Shown piece by piece: positions 1 through 8,446 of a stretch of 23,153 bases of DNA (positions within the stretch are counted from its first letter, which is position 1; every line of letters begins with the position of its first letter). The translations under genes were made by a program, and so were the position numbers. This DNA comes from Cymbomonas tetramitiformis (lineage: Eukaryota > Chlorophyta > Pyramimonadophyceae > Pyramimonadales > Pyramimonadaceae), in the NCBI GenBank assembly GCA_001247695.2, contig LGRX02027077.1:1-23153 (forward strand). Direction: 5' to 3'. The notes beneath the pieces were generated by a model, which saw only the letters and a list, made by a program, of their open reading frames with translations, searched no databases and had not been told where the DNA came from.

Positions 1-2111
1 GAGCCATAGGGAGAAGTGAACGCCGTCTTTTCAACATCCTCAGACGCCATAGCCATCTGCCAGAATCCATCGACCGCATCGAAGGAGGAGAAGTACTTGG
101 CCCCATGCATGGAGTCGAACAACTGCTGAATGTCGGGAAGTGGATATTTGTCCTTGACAGTCACGCTGTTGATGGCTCGGAAGTCGCAGACCATTCTGAG
201 TACTTCAGGTTTCCCAGGCTTGGGAACCATCAGCACTGGTGCAGCGAACGGACTTGAGGAAGGCCCGATGTAGCCCTTGCTCAGGAGTTCATCCAGGCGT
301 TCCCGCAGTTGAGTCAGCTCCACCATGGACATCTTATAGGGTCTCTTAGCGGGCGCGATGCCATTCCATCCCTCTTGCAGTCTCACATGGGCCACTTCAT
401 CTTTTCGCAGGGCGTCAAAGTTGGGCAGCGCTTCGCGAATTACTCGAGGTGAAAAGGACTCGATCAGCTTCTGAAACTTCTTTCTCCACTCGGGGGAGAT
501 TGAAGGGGCCTCCAAATTCTCGCTGGTGGCCACCGCTGATAACATCGAAGTCCCTACCAGAGGTGTCGCATAGGCCACTAAGATGTCGGGGGGTGTCGCG
601 GCACTGTCCATTCCCGCATATCTGCGCCGATAGGCTTTGATCTCCTTGGTCGCTTGAGCCGCTGATAACATTACCATCGGTTCCAGAGCCATCGCGGTTC
701 TCTCGCCTTTGCGTGTAGGGCTACGCCCTGGCGAACATCCCCGTATCCGCACGGATTTGCCATGCTGGCGAAACTTGACTGATCCCCACCCATCATAGTC
801 CAGCGTGACCGGCGAGAGGTGTCTCAACCACCTTCCTCCGAGTACAATGTCCACCTTGATGCCCAAAGGAAGTACTCGCATCTTGATGACCTCGGAGTAA
901 GTCCCCTCGGAAGTCTCGGCGGTCAGCTTGCCGTAAGCGACTTGCGCAGAGGTCTGCACTGACCCATCCGCGAGGGTAACGTTCAGCGGCGTCCCATTAG
1001 CGCGAACCGTGAGGTTCAATCTCTTGACGCACTCACTGGAGATGAATTCATCTGAGGCACCAGAATCCACCAGCACGCGCACTCGCTGTCCTTTCAGCAA
1101 GGCCCAGAACACCAATAGCAGCGTTCCCTCTTTGTCCCGAACCGCAGTCAGCTGGCTGTCCTGGTTCCACATTACTTGACCATCGCGTCGCAGATGTGCA
1201 CAGATGGCTGCTCGCACTGGGTGATGCAAAGGTACGCGCTGCTTAGACCGGATAGGTCTTGTGCGCGGTGGTGCAGGCTGCGAACGAAGATCCGGACCAA
1301 AGTACCATCCACCTTCCAGGTCGCGATCTGCTTGTAGCTGCCGCTCCTTAGCGCGTCGCTCTTGTCCCTGAGCGCGTCGTCTGGCGCGGCGCTGCGTGCG
1401 GCTTTCCAGAGGGTAAGAGCGAAGAGGTTGGATGGACATCTTCTCCTCCTCTTCCTCCCCAGCGCTGTCTTCTGGTTCGGACTTTTGAGTGAACGAGGGG
1501 GGTTCTTCTTCCCGCGGTGCCGCCTCGGCGTTGGTGACGTTCGCTGGTGCTGCCACTGCTTCATTACCTTCCAGGATCGGCCGCAGACGATGGCGTTGCT
1601 GTTTCTGAATGGTCAGTAGCAGTTCCAGGTGGGTTTCCTCCTGGATGGTTTTCAGGGGAGTCGGCTCCACTCCTTCTGTCACCGTTGTCAGCACACTTGG
1701 GTTGTTCTCCGATCTGGCGGCGGCCAGCTGTCGCTCCATCAACTGCTGCGTGAAGTTGAGCGACCGCTGGGAGTCCTCGAGGTCAGAAATGTCCCCAGAA
1801 GTTGCGGGCTGAGAACTGGATGGAGATAAGGTCAAATCCAGAGTTGTCGCGGGATTCGCATCCGATGGTTCCGCTGAGTCCAGGGAGAGTGAATCACCAC
1901 TTGCTGTTGAGGGTAGAGCCAGGTGAGCAGCCTCCTCCGCTGCTTCCCTTTCTCGCTGGTTCCATTGGTGCACCCTGTATAGACTGCACCATGCGTCTGG
2001 AATTCCTACATCTCCACCACAACCTGGGATAGTACCGCACTCGGTCTCCAGAGATAGCTGAACTGCTCCTTCGGTTATCGTTAGGTCAGGGGTGACCTTC
2101 CCATGCCATCT
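1..2111 (-). CDS. pol: Ty3/gypsy Pol: N-terminal extension, aspartic protease, start of reverse transcriptase (partial)
   Basis: Read by hand on the minus strand, this frame is open for 703 codons from just after a TAG (2114-2112) to the window edge. The protease is seen as DSGAS (1067-1053; the Asp is the expected catalytic residue) and, about 75 residues later, VLGGRWL (845-825), the second conserved protease motif of Ty3-type elements. The reverse transcriptase follows, with SSPFAAPVLMVPK near 265-219, RMVCDFRAIN (197-168) and FDAVDGFWQM (83-54), whose first Asp matches the first catalytic Asp of retroelement polymerases. The YxDD box, RNase H and integrase would lie beyond the left edge. 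The 345 or so residues before the protease are acidic and low in complexity (for example a Glu run before Met 1439). There is no ATG in the first 124 codons after the TAG, so this is probably made as an extension of the upstream ORF. The class is firm; whether the copy is active is unknown. Confidence 0.93.
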
Positions 2112-3185
2112 CTACCAGCGGCGGCGATATCTGCGCCACCCTTCTGGTACCCATGCATTTCTCCATTTCTCATTCTCCTTTACCAGCGCTGCCGCGGCCA
2201 TGTGCTCCGGGTGCGTCATCTCTCTCCAAGCACGGGTGCGATCCGCCAGTGACTCTGCTCGAAGTCCTGGTGGTTCATCTCCCAGCCTCGTAACCTCTGC
2301 CTCATGCTGCAGTCGGTCTCGTACCGTCTTCGGAGTTCTGCTGCGAGGTTTTCCAGAGCGCTTGCGCGCTGCACTCGTAGTGCTCTCTGCGCTTAAGGAC
2401 GCCCTCTCTGCCAAGGCTGGACACGCTGCTGGTCGAGACGTCGAAGGAAACACCTCAGGTCGAAGTTTAAAAGGTGGGGGTTCTGAAGCTGGGCCAGTTT
2501 TTGAAGTTCCACCCCCTTCCTCCCCACTGTCGTCCAGAGGGTGTGAAACCGCGGGCAGCGTTACATCCTGAATCCGCTGCCTCAAGGCTCGCATACGCTC
2601 CACCGGAGCTTTTCTCGGTACCCGCGGTCGAGGAGTGTTCCGCCAGGGGGTGTTGAGTGGGGTGAAGGTCCACTGGGTCTCCTCTTCCTGACCCTCATCC
2701 TCATCCAGTGCTGCCAGTACTGATGCCTCAGGGTTAGGGTTAGGGTTAGGGTTAGGGTTAGGGTTAGGGTTAGGGTCTGTGGGGTCAACGCGGGGCGTTT
2801 CGCCACGCTCGCGTTGTGGAGCCCGACGGCGATCACCAGTTCCAAGGGAGCGATCTACACTGAACATAACGGGAGGCTTGGAGCGCTCAGGCGACGAAGT
2901 GGGTGACCTTCGTGGCGACCGCTGATGGCGCCGGGACACTAAGTGATGTTCTCGCCGGCCCTGCTCAGTGGAAAGGTTCGCTGTGTAAACAGCGGTACTG
3001 GTCAACGAGGGTTCATCCCGTAGGGTTCTGGTTCTGTCGAGATGGCGTTGTCGCCTCTGATCGGCAGACCAGGTGAATCCGTACCCTCGAGCGGCCAGAG
3101 GATTGGGGGGTGGCGGAGGCTCTTTCTGGATATTCCCCCGGTTGTGGGCGAAGGCTGTACTCCTTGCCCAGGGGCGGTTACCCAT
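2112..3185 (-). CDS. Low-complexity ORF between Gag and protease, ending in TAG, in frame with Pol
   Basis: This ORF has 357 codons from the first ATG, but the same frame is open back to 3308, so it overlaps the Gag end by 85 nt in the -1 frame. The product is rich in Arg, Pro, Ser and Glu and looks disordered. It includes a Pro-Asn dipeptide run coded by the telomere-like array at 2731-2776 and ends in RRYRRRW before TAG. I recognise no domain. Because the TAG is followed by a long open frame in the same register, this is best read as the N-terminal part of Pol, interrupted either by a mutation or by a stop that is sometimes read through. The sequence after the stop (AGATGG) does not match the well-known tobamovirus-type or murine-retrovirus-type readthrough contexts. 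No canonical X XXY YYZ slip site is seen in the Gag/Pol overlap. Confidence 0.7.
   Translation of the reverse strand: MGNRPWARSTAFAHNRGNIQKEPPPPPNPLAARGYGFTWSADQRRQRHLDRTRTLRDEPSLTSTAVYTANLSTEQGRREHHLVSRRHQRSPRRSPTSSPERSKPPVMFSVDRSLGTGDRRRAPQRERGETPRVDPTDPNPNPNPNPNPNPNPEASVLAALDEDEGQEEETQWTFTPLNTPWRNTPRPRVPRKAPVERMRALRQRIQDVTLPAVSHPLDDSGEEGGGTSKTGPASEPPPFKLRPEVFPSTSRPAACPALAERASLSAESTTSAARKRSGKPRSRTPKTVRDRLQHEAEVTRLGDEPPGLRAESLADRTRAWREMTHPEHMAAAALVKENEKWRNAWVPEGWRRYRRRW
2731..2776 (+). repeat. Telomere-like (GGGTTA)7 array inside a retrotransposon ORF
   Basis: Seven perfect GGGTTA units plus GGGT lie within the minus-strand ORF. On the coding strand the unit reads as CCT AAC, giving alternating Pro and Asn. 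The register that would make CCC TAA, a stop in every unit, is not the coding one. The unit matches the common TTAGGG telomere repeat, so it may come from a captured telomere end, from telomerase-mediated repair, or from simple slippage. Confidence 0.95.
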
Positions 3186-3223
3186 ACCGCCCTGTCGCCG
3201 GCGTCCCGCCGGCAGGAAGACAC

Positions 3224-6112
3224 TCAGTCCTCCTCCTCCGCAGATTGCTGACCCGAGGAGGACGCTGTGGCCGATTCCTCGTTCTGAAAATACTCCAGCG
3301 CTTCCGCTTCATCTTCCAAATCCTCCCATTCTGTTTCCAGCGCTGCGATATGAGATTCATTTGCAGCGCGGCGGCGTGCCAAACGAGCTGGGGCGTCAGC
3401 AATCCAGGCTCGTTTCTTGGCCTCGTCGGGACAGTTAGCCCATAAATGGGAGTCAGAGTTGCAGACGTAACATCGGCGTGGCGGCCTGGTCAATCCCGCC
3501 GGGCTGGGCGGCACGGCGTGCTGCACCCTGAGGTCGGCGGGGTCGGGGTCAGTAGCATCTTCCTCCCCAGCGTCCTGCACGGCGTTAAGTCTGGAGGACG
3601 AGCGACCATTCCTCCAGGCAGGACTTCGGTTCGCAGGTGCTGAGACGGGAGAGGTTCGTGCTGCGGTCAGAGCTTCACTGCGCTCCAATTTGGTGGCCAC
3701 AGTGATGATATGCTGCAGCGCGGTGGATCCGGGATGATTGCTTTCCCAATCCGCTGGACTTTGCAGATCCAACCGATCCTCAATAAGGCGATCCATGACA
3801 GCTTGCTTCAGTCGCAGTCCAGACCAGAACTGATATAATAGCTGCTGTTGGCTGATGGCGTGGCAGTTGGGCATGGCGTCTGCCAATAACCGGACTACCT
3901 CGTGCCAGGATACCAGACGAGTAGCGAACAAACGCGCAGTCTCTTCTCGTCGCTGCGCCATGCGCATCACTGTCCCCGCTAGTCCTACCAGCGCGATGTC
4001 ATCCAGTACGCTCCTGGCTACGTCGGCCAGGAAAGGCGCCAAAGTGGCGTAACGCCGGTTCCAGGCCTCCGAGTTCATCATCCCACCTTGCTTGAGAAAA
4101 GTTAGGGATCGCGGCTGTAGTTTGCGTTGAGCCACTTCCTTCAAGATCTCCGGCATGGTGATCATGGTTAGGTCCAGGCGATAAGCACTCATGCGACCCA
4201 GGGCGAAGGTGACTACGCCCATTGACAGAAAATTGACCAGCGCTTCAGAAAAAGGTGGAAGCGCGGCAATATCTGCGTCCGTGGTGATTAGGTCAGCGGA
4301 GGAGGGGTACATAGGAATGTCTCTGATCAGCTTGAGCACATCAGCCACTGTCTTGGATTCTCGGTAGACATCACTTGGGGAAGCCGCTCCCTTAAGATCG
4401 TGGTGCCCTGGGAATTGAGAAAGGCGCTGGTCTACTGGCAGGAGTCCCGGGGCCGCTGGCAAGGAATTTCCAGGCGATCTGTACTCTGCTGCGCTGGGAA
4501 CACCAGAGGGAAACCGATTGACGCCCAGTCTAGCCGGGACTGTGGCGGGAGTTGGTTGGTTGCCCGCCGCCATTCCTCTAAACAAGTACGCCTCGGAAGA
4601 TGAAAATGCTGCCCAGATTTGGAGTCCCAGGGGGTCAAATTCTGTCAGCTCGGACTCTAAGGCATTTTCCGCGATGGTTACCCATGAGTACAAGGGCAGG
4701 CGTCTCTGCTGAGTTCCAGTACGGCTTTCCGCGCAACGCCGCGCTTCATCCACTTGCGTTTTCTCCACTTCCAGAGTGAAAGCGTCACTGTCCTCAATCT
4801 CAGTCAGGCGCACAGGAGTATGCACTGACCCATGCTGCGCCAGGTCTTGGATGTCCACTCCGATGTGCCGCATAGTCATCCAAATCCGATTGGTATCGGT
4901 TATGAAGTGACTGGCGCTTCCAGGCATGGTTGGCAGTCGGTAAGAGTATTGTGCCTCAGCGCCGTGGCGGACAGTAACTGCGGAGGAAGAGGACAGGTGA
5001 TTTCTCAACCAGAAGGAGGCTCCTTCTAAAGTCCATAACAACACCTCTAGACGCCGGTGTCGTGGTTCACCATTGTCTGAAGGCGGGGGCGAGTTTCCTG
5101 GTGACGGTTGATCAGGCTCAGCGGAGTCAGAGGGCGATGAGCCGGTAGCCGGTGGATCTGGCTGAAATGGTGCCGGCGCCGGATGAGCCGGTGCCGGAGC
5201 TGGCTGGGCCGGTGCTGGAGCCGGTTGAGCCGGTGCGGGAACCGGTTGAGCCGGTGCTGGTACCAGCCAGGGACCTGATCCAGCTGCTGGCGCCGGTGCA
5301 CCTGGTAAACCGCTCGCCCATCCTAAGGTGTGCTGGTAGGGCGTCATAGGTGGAGCGCCCACTGCTGGTAGAACCGAAGTCAGATGCGGATAGTGTTGGA
5401 GCACTTGCTGATGCAGATTTTGCATGTACTCTGATACCTCTAACATCATCTGATTCTGCATTAGGGATTGATGCTGATGGTTCAGTGCGGGGACAGAGGC
5501 ATCTGAGGGCGTTCTGGCTGAGGCGGGGTCAGAGAAGAGTGCTCTGCGCTGTTCTGCCAGGCGCTGCTGGTTATGTTCCCATCGCTGATGGCGCCTCTCC
5601 CGGCGAGAAAGCTGGTTCACTGAGTCTTGGTTCAGAGGTAAGTTTCTGACTGGAATTCTGCTGAGGACATCTGCTTGAGCAGGGGGTTCGATGACTGGAA
5701 GAGGAGGCGGCTGGTAGGCTGCGAGTCCAACGCCACGCCCGAGTGCGAGGTCGGCGTAACTGACTGAGCTGACTGTACTGACTGGCTGCTCCGTAGTTGT
5801 TGAGGTCAGCGAGGTAGTCAAAGGTCTGGACTCGCGTTTCAACAGGGACTCGGGCATATCCGTAGTTGTTGAGGTCAGCGAGGTAGTCAAAGGTCTGGAC
5901 TCGCGGTTCAACAGGGACTCGGGCATATCCGTAGTTGTTGAGGTCAGCGAGGTAGTCAAAGGTCTGGACTCGCAGTTCAACAGGGACTCGAGCATATCCG
6001 TAACCGTAGCTGCCTCCGTAGTCGCCTGAGTCAGTGAGGGCGTCAGTGAAGTTGCCTCGCTGTCTATCTCGGACTCGAAAGTCACCGATAACCTTGCTTG
6101 CCATAGAGTCAC
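3224..6112 (-). CDS. gag: Ty3/gypsy Gag polyprotein with CCHC zinc knuckle
   Basis: The 962-codon ORF encodes a structural Gag. Residues about 881-894 read CYVCNSDSHLWANC, a CX2CX4HX4C zinc knuckle as in nucleocapsid domains that bind RNA. Residues about 620-810 are helix-rich with a Trp/Leu-rich pattern (for example LLYQFWSGLRLKQAVMDRL) typical of the retrotransposon gag core. Residues about 283-317 form a Pro-Ala-Gln repeat, and residues 39-107 carry three 23-residue repeats coded by a 69 bp triplication. The C-terminus is acidic, ending QQSAEEED. At 962 residues it is much longer than a typical Ty3 Gag of 300-450. The ATG at 6112 is the first after an in-frame stop, but the 590-codon ORF overlaps its first 540 nt in another frame, so the true N-terminus may be supplied by a frame change. 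It overlaps the Pol frame by 85 nt at its 3' end. Confidence 0.88.
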   Translation of the reverse strand: MTLWQARLSVTFESEIDSEATSLTPSLTQATTEAATVTDMLESLLNCESRPLTTSLTSTTTDMPESLLNRESRPLTTSLTSTTTDMPESLLKRESRPLTTSLTSTTTEQPVSTVSSVSYADLALGRGVGLAAYQPPPLPVIEPPAQADVLSRIPVRNLPLNQDSVNQLSRRERRHQRWEHNQQRLAEQRRALFSDPASARTPSDASVPALNHQHQSLMQNQMMLEVSEYMQNLHQQVLQHYPHLTSVLPAVGAPPMTPYQHTLGWASGLPGAPAPAAGSGPWLVPAPAQPVPAPAQPAPAPAQPAPAPAHPAPAPFQPDPPATGSSPSDSAEPDQPSPGNSPPPSDNGEPRHRRLEVLLWTLEGASFWLRNHLSSSSAVTVRHGAEAQYSYRLPTMPGSASHFITDTNRIWMTMRHIGVDIQDLAQHGSVHTPVRLTEIEDSDAFTLEVEKTQVDEARRCAESRTGTQQRRLPLYSWVTIAENALESELTEFDPLGLQIWAAFSSSEAYLFRGMAAGNQPTPATVPARLGVNRFPSGVPSAAEYRSPGNSLPAAPGLLPVDQRLSQFPGHHDLKGAASPSDVYRESKTVADVLKLIRDIPMYPSSADLITTDADIAALPPFSEALVNFLSMGVVTFALGRMSAYRLDLTMITMPEILKEVAQRKLQPRSLTFLKQGGMMNSEAWNRRYATLAPFLADVARSVLDDIALVGLAGTVMRMAQRREETARLFATRLVSWHEVVRLLADAMPNCHAISQQQLLYQFWSGLRLKQAVMDRLIEDRLDLQSPADWESNHPGSTALQHIITVATKLERSEALTAARTSPVSAPANRSPAWRNGRSSSRLNAVQDAGEEDATDPDPADLRVQHAVPPSPAGLTRPPRRCYVCNSDSHLWANCPDEAKKRAWIADAPARLARRRAANESHIAALETEWEDLEDEAEALEYFQNEESATASSSGQQSAEEED
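5158..5266 (-). repeat. Pro-Ala-Gln coding minisatellite in gag
   Basis: About seven imperfect 15-nt units (plus strand GAGCCGGTGCCGGAG-like) encode the PAPAQPAPAP tract of Gag. Variation between units is mostly at third codon positions in the gag frame, consistent with that frame being translated. Confidence 0.85.
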
Positions 6113-7343
6113 CGATCACCTTAGGTTCCGTAACGGTATCGGTAATCGGTGAGGTCAGCGAATGCCCAGAACATGCTATGCTTATGTGGCGTGGGCCACC
6201 TGTCACGCCGGAGCCACCTGTCCTCCCCGCTGCCCCCACCTCCCCGTTGCTTGTTGAGGAGGGAGTTGGATGCATTGAGTGTGCCATGAGTTCGCCAGCC
6301 ATGCTTTGGTGCGTGTCCTCTGACCTCCCTGCTGCCCCCACACCCCCTTGGTTAGGGCGCGGAGTCCAGGCGAGATTCTCACCCGGCTGCTGGCGCTTTC
6401 GCCAGTTGGCCACATCAGAGCGGGAAGGAAATTGACGAAGTCCTGGTTTCTGCTCATTCGCCTCATTCTGCATGTCCTGCTCACATGCTGCAATTTTGAT
6501 CTCGGTCATTTCGCGCACGGCGATCGGGTCGCGAGGTGGTCGGTCAGCCGGTAGAGGTTGTCCCACAGAGGCTGCTCCCGCGGACTCAGCCTGAAGCGCG
6601 TTCTCGCTGAATGGCGTGGGCAGCTGGCCGTGCGGGGAGGTCATCACCGTAGCTCCAGACCAAGTGTGTGGAGTCCTGTAGGGGTTCAAAGGACTTCGCG
6701 GTCTTGGAGCTGGAGGACTCATGTCGCGCGTCCGTGGTGGGCTCCTGCGGCGCGGCGGTGGCGGGGTCCGGTCTCGAGTCCGAAGCGGGCTGCGCTGGCG
6801 CGGAGCTGGAGGGCTCAGGTCGCGGCTTCCTGGCAATCGCAGGATGCCAGGGGAAGGAGAGGTCAAGTTGACATACCGCTGGGGAGTCGCCCTCATGTTT
6901 CGCCCTGCACCAGGGGTGTCAACAGTCAGCACCCTTGGTGACGCCGCTCTTGCGTGACGCAGGGGCGGATTAGGGCGCGGTTTAGGTACCGTTACAGCCT
7001 CCTCCAGGGAAGGTGTCACACAAGCGGTTCCAGAGTCCAGAGCCAGAGGAGTCACGCTGTTAAACTCAGTAGCATCGGCTGACAGGGTCGACTTCTTCTT
7101 GGGAATCTGGAAGCTTGGCGCACCTGCTGCTGTCGCAGCCGGTGGCGGCTGACCCGGAGAGGGCGCCTTGTAGGTGCCCTTCGCCCCCTTGCCAGTGGTC
7201 CCAGTGGCTGCGGCACCTCTCGTGCTGCGCTGGCTGGCCTGTCGTCCCCTTGTACGCCGAGGAGTCGACGTAGGCGACGTTGGAGGTGAGCGTCCCGTGT
7301 TAGCGTTTTGCATCATGTCGAAATTAAGAGTGACAAAGTGCAA
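5571..7343 (-). CDS. Upstream overlapping ORF of the retrotransposon, possible N-terminal Gag extension
   Basis: This ORF of 590 codons precedes and overlaps gag by 542 nt, with gag in the +1 frame relative to it. It begins at an ATG at 7343, with another at 7316 and 7313 in the same frame. The protein is Pro, Arg, Ser and Thr rich. Residues about 173-220 are three copies of a 16-17 residue unit of the type SPPAPRQRSPLRTRD, resembling RS-rich tails. The rest looks disordered. In this frame the 69 bp triplication reads YGYARVPVE followed by RVQTFDYLADLN, three times (residues about 450-518). After the triplication the composition turns atypical (a Ser/His-rich tail to 5571), which suggests that the reading frame really used moves into gag within or just after the repeats. 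I recognise no fold. Confidence 0.6.
   Translation of the reverse strand: MHFVTLNFDMMQNANTGRSPPTSPTSTPRRTRGRQASQRSTRGAAATGTTGKGAKGTYKAPSPGQPPPAATAAGAPSFQIPKKKSTLSADATEFNSVTPLALDSGTACVTPSLEEAVTVPKPRPNPPLRHARAASPRVLTVDTPGAGRNMRATPQRYVNLTSPSPGILRLPGSRDLSPPAPRQRSPLRTRDRTPPPPRRRSPPRTRDMSPPAPRPRSPLNPYRTPHTWSGATVMTSPHGQLPTPFSENALQAESAGAASVGQPLPADRPPRDPIAVREMTEIKIAACEQDMQNEANEQKPGLRQFPSRSDVANWRKRQQPGENLAWTPRPNQGGVGAAGRSEDTHQSMAGELMAHSMHPTPSSTSNGEVGAAGRTGGSGVTGGPRHISIACSGHSLTSPITDTVTEPKVIGDSMASKVIGDFRVRDRQRGNFTDALTDSGDYGGSYGYGYARVPVELRVQTFDYLADLNNYGYARVPVEPRVQTFDYLADLNNYGYARVPVETRVQTFDYLADLNNYGAASQYSQLSQLRRPRTRAWRWTRSLPAASSSSHRTPCSSRCPQQNSSQKLTSEPRLSEPAFSPGEAPSAMGT
5791..5997 (-). repeat. 69 bp direct repeat, three near-identical units, in overlapping frames
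   Basis: Units start at 5791, 5860 and 5929 with an exact 69 bp period (23 codons), so the repeat number does not disturb either reading frame. The units differ at only three sites. It lies entirely in the overlap of the 590-codon ORF and gag and is open in both frames. Both coded peptides are simple, so the repeats alone do not say which frame is used here. Confidence 0.95.
6687..6827 (-). repeat. RS/P-rich coding repeat, three units of 16-17 codons
   Basis: Three imperfect units in the 590-codon ORF encode Ser-Pro-Pro-Ala-Pro-Arg and Arg-Ser-Pro runs. The charge and composition suggest a nucleic-acid-binding or phosphorylatable disordered segment; this is inference from composition only. 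Confidence 0.8.
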
Positions 7344-8446
7344 ATCTGACCGTTGGGGAAGTCAAATCTGTCCAATTTGGCAAAACCCCCCAGAACACTC
7401 AGAAAAATATTTCCTTGTAGCAGTGGAAGTCGTGGTGAATAACGAAATATGCTTTCCAGAGTGAAATGCAAGTTTTGGTGGCCAAATTTCAAAAATGGAG
7501 TGTCGATCGGCAGTTTGGCTAATTTCATCTTGGCGGCCATCCCGGAGCAATCCAGACTAATTGGCCAGGACCCAGTATTGGAGACTATTTTTTTCCTTCA
7601 AAGGATATAAAAAAATGGAAAACTATCCTTCTGGGCTCCCGTTTCCTTCTATGTAGTCTGCTGGGCTCAATTTTGTCTAATTTTTGCTCTGCCGTGCCGG
7701 TTGGCCATCCGAATTTAAAATGTAGCGATCTATGAGGACCCAGGTCTCGGGGCCAGGTTCCAAACGACAAAAACTATCAAGAAACGTCTAGAATTTTTGT
7801 GCCTACGTTAAAACGGTCTCCGAGGTCCTCTTTTTCTCAATCTGCCACTGATCCACTTTTCACTCTCCGTTCGGGTCAATCTGGCTGTTAATCCCGGTAG
7901 ATCTGAGTTGCTGGCGGCTTCTTTTCCCACTTTCTGACTACTTTGCAGCATAACAGTTTTGAAAAATCGCCTGTTTGCATGCAGGGTGAAAGTCAGGGGG
8001 CAAAAAGGGCGCAGAGCAATACCACTTCCAAGTGAAGACTTCTTGAGCACGTGACTGTATCCGAGCCTGAGCTCAAGGGTCAGTCAGAGGTAAATCTTGC
8101 TTCAATCTTGGGGCACAGGTCCGTAGTCGGCAATTTTGCAGTGTACAAAATTGCAATGTTCTAGATAAACAGTTGAACAAGGCTACATTTCAAGCAATTG
8201 CAATATCTTTATGGCAGGAAAGATTGACCAGTAAATTAACAGGTTGAGCAACAGCTCCTCCAAATAGTTACTTCAAGTTAGAACAGCCTCCAAATGGGCA
8301 ATATTCAAGTCTTATACTTTCAAGGCGCGCAGTTCATATTCTCGAATCGATCTGTCCCATGTCGGCTGGCATATCATCATCTGCCACCTATACAAATCCT
8401 AATCAGAGAATCTGCATTTGGACAATCCTAATCAAGACAGTTGATT
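7344..8446. other. Non-coding interval upstream of the retrotransposon ORFs (possible 5' LTR or leader)
   Basis: No ORF here looks like a protein. By position it should hold the element's leader, primer-binding site and 5' LTR if the element is intact. I looked for a tRNA 3'-end complement next to a TG...CA end and found none that is convincing. The partner LTR would lie left of the window, so no comparison is possible. A loose tandem of the word TCCTAATCA occurs at about 8396-8434. Confidence 0.4.

Noticed and set aside
1172..1564. 130-codon minus-strand ORF
   Set aside because: It is another frame of the Pol N-terminal extension, which is open throughout and continues into the protease.
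2582..2845. ORF with a Leu-Thr run
   Set aside because: It is the alternative reading of the GGGTTA array in a shadow frame of the Pol-linked ORF.
7031..7045. LDSGTA in the 590-codon ORF as a protease site
   Set aside because: There is no hydrophobic flank or second protease motif; the true protease is at 1067-825.
7344..8446. 5' LTR and primer-binding site
   Set aside because: Candidate TGG starts such as the complement of CCAGGTTCCA do not extend to a credible tRNA 3' end, and the second LTR is outside the window.
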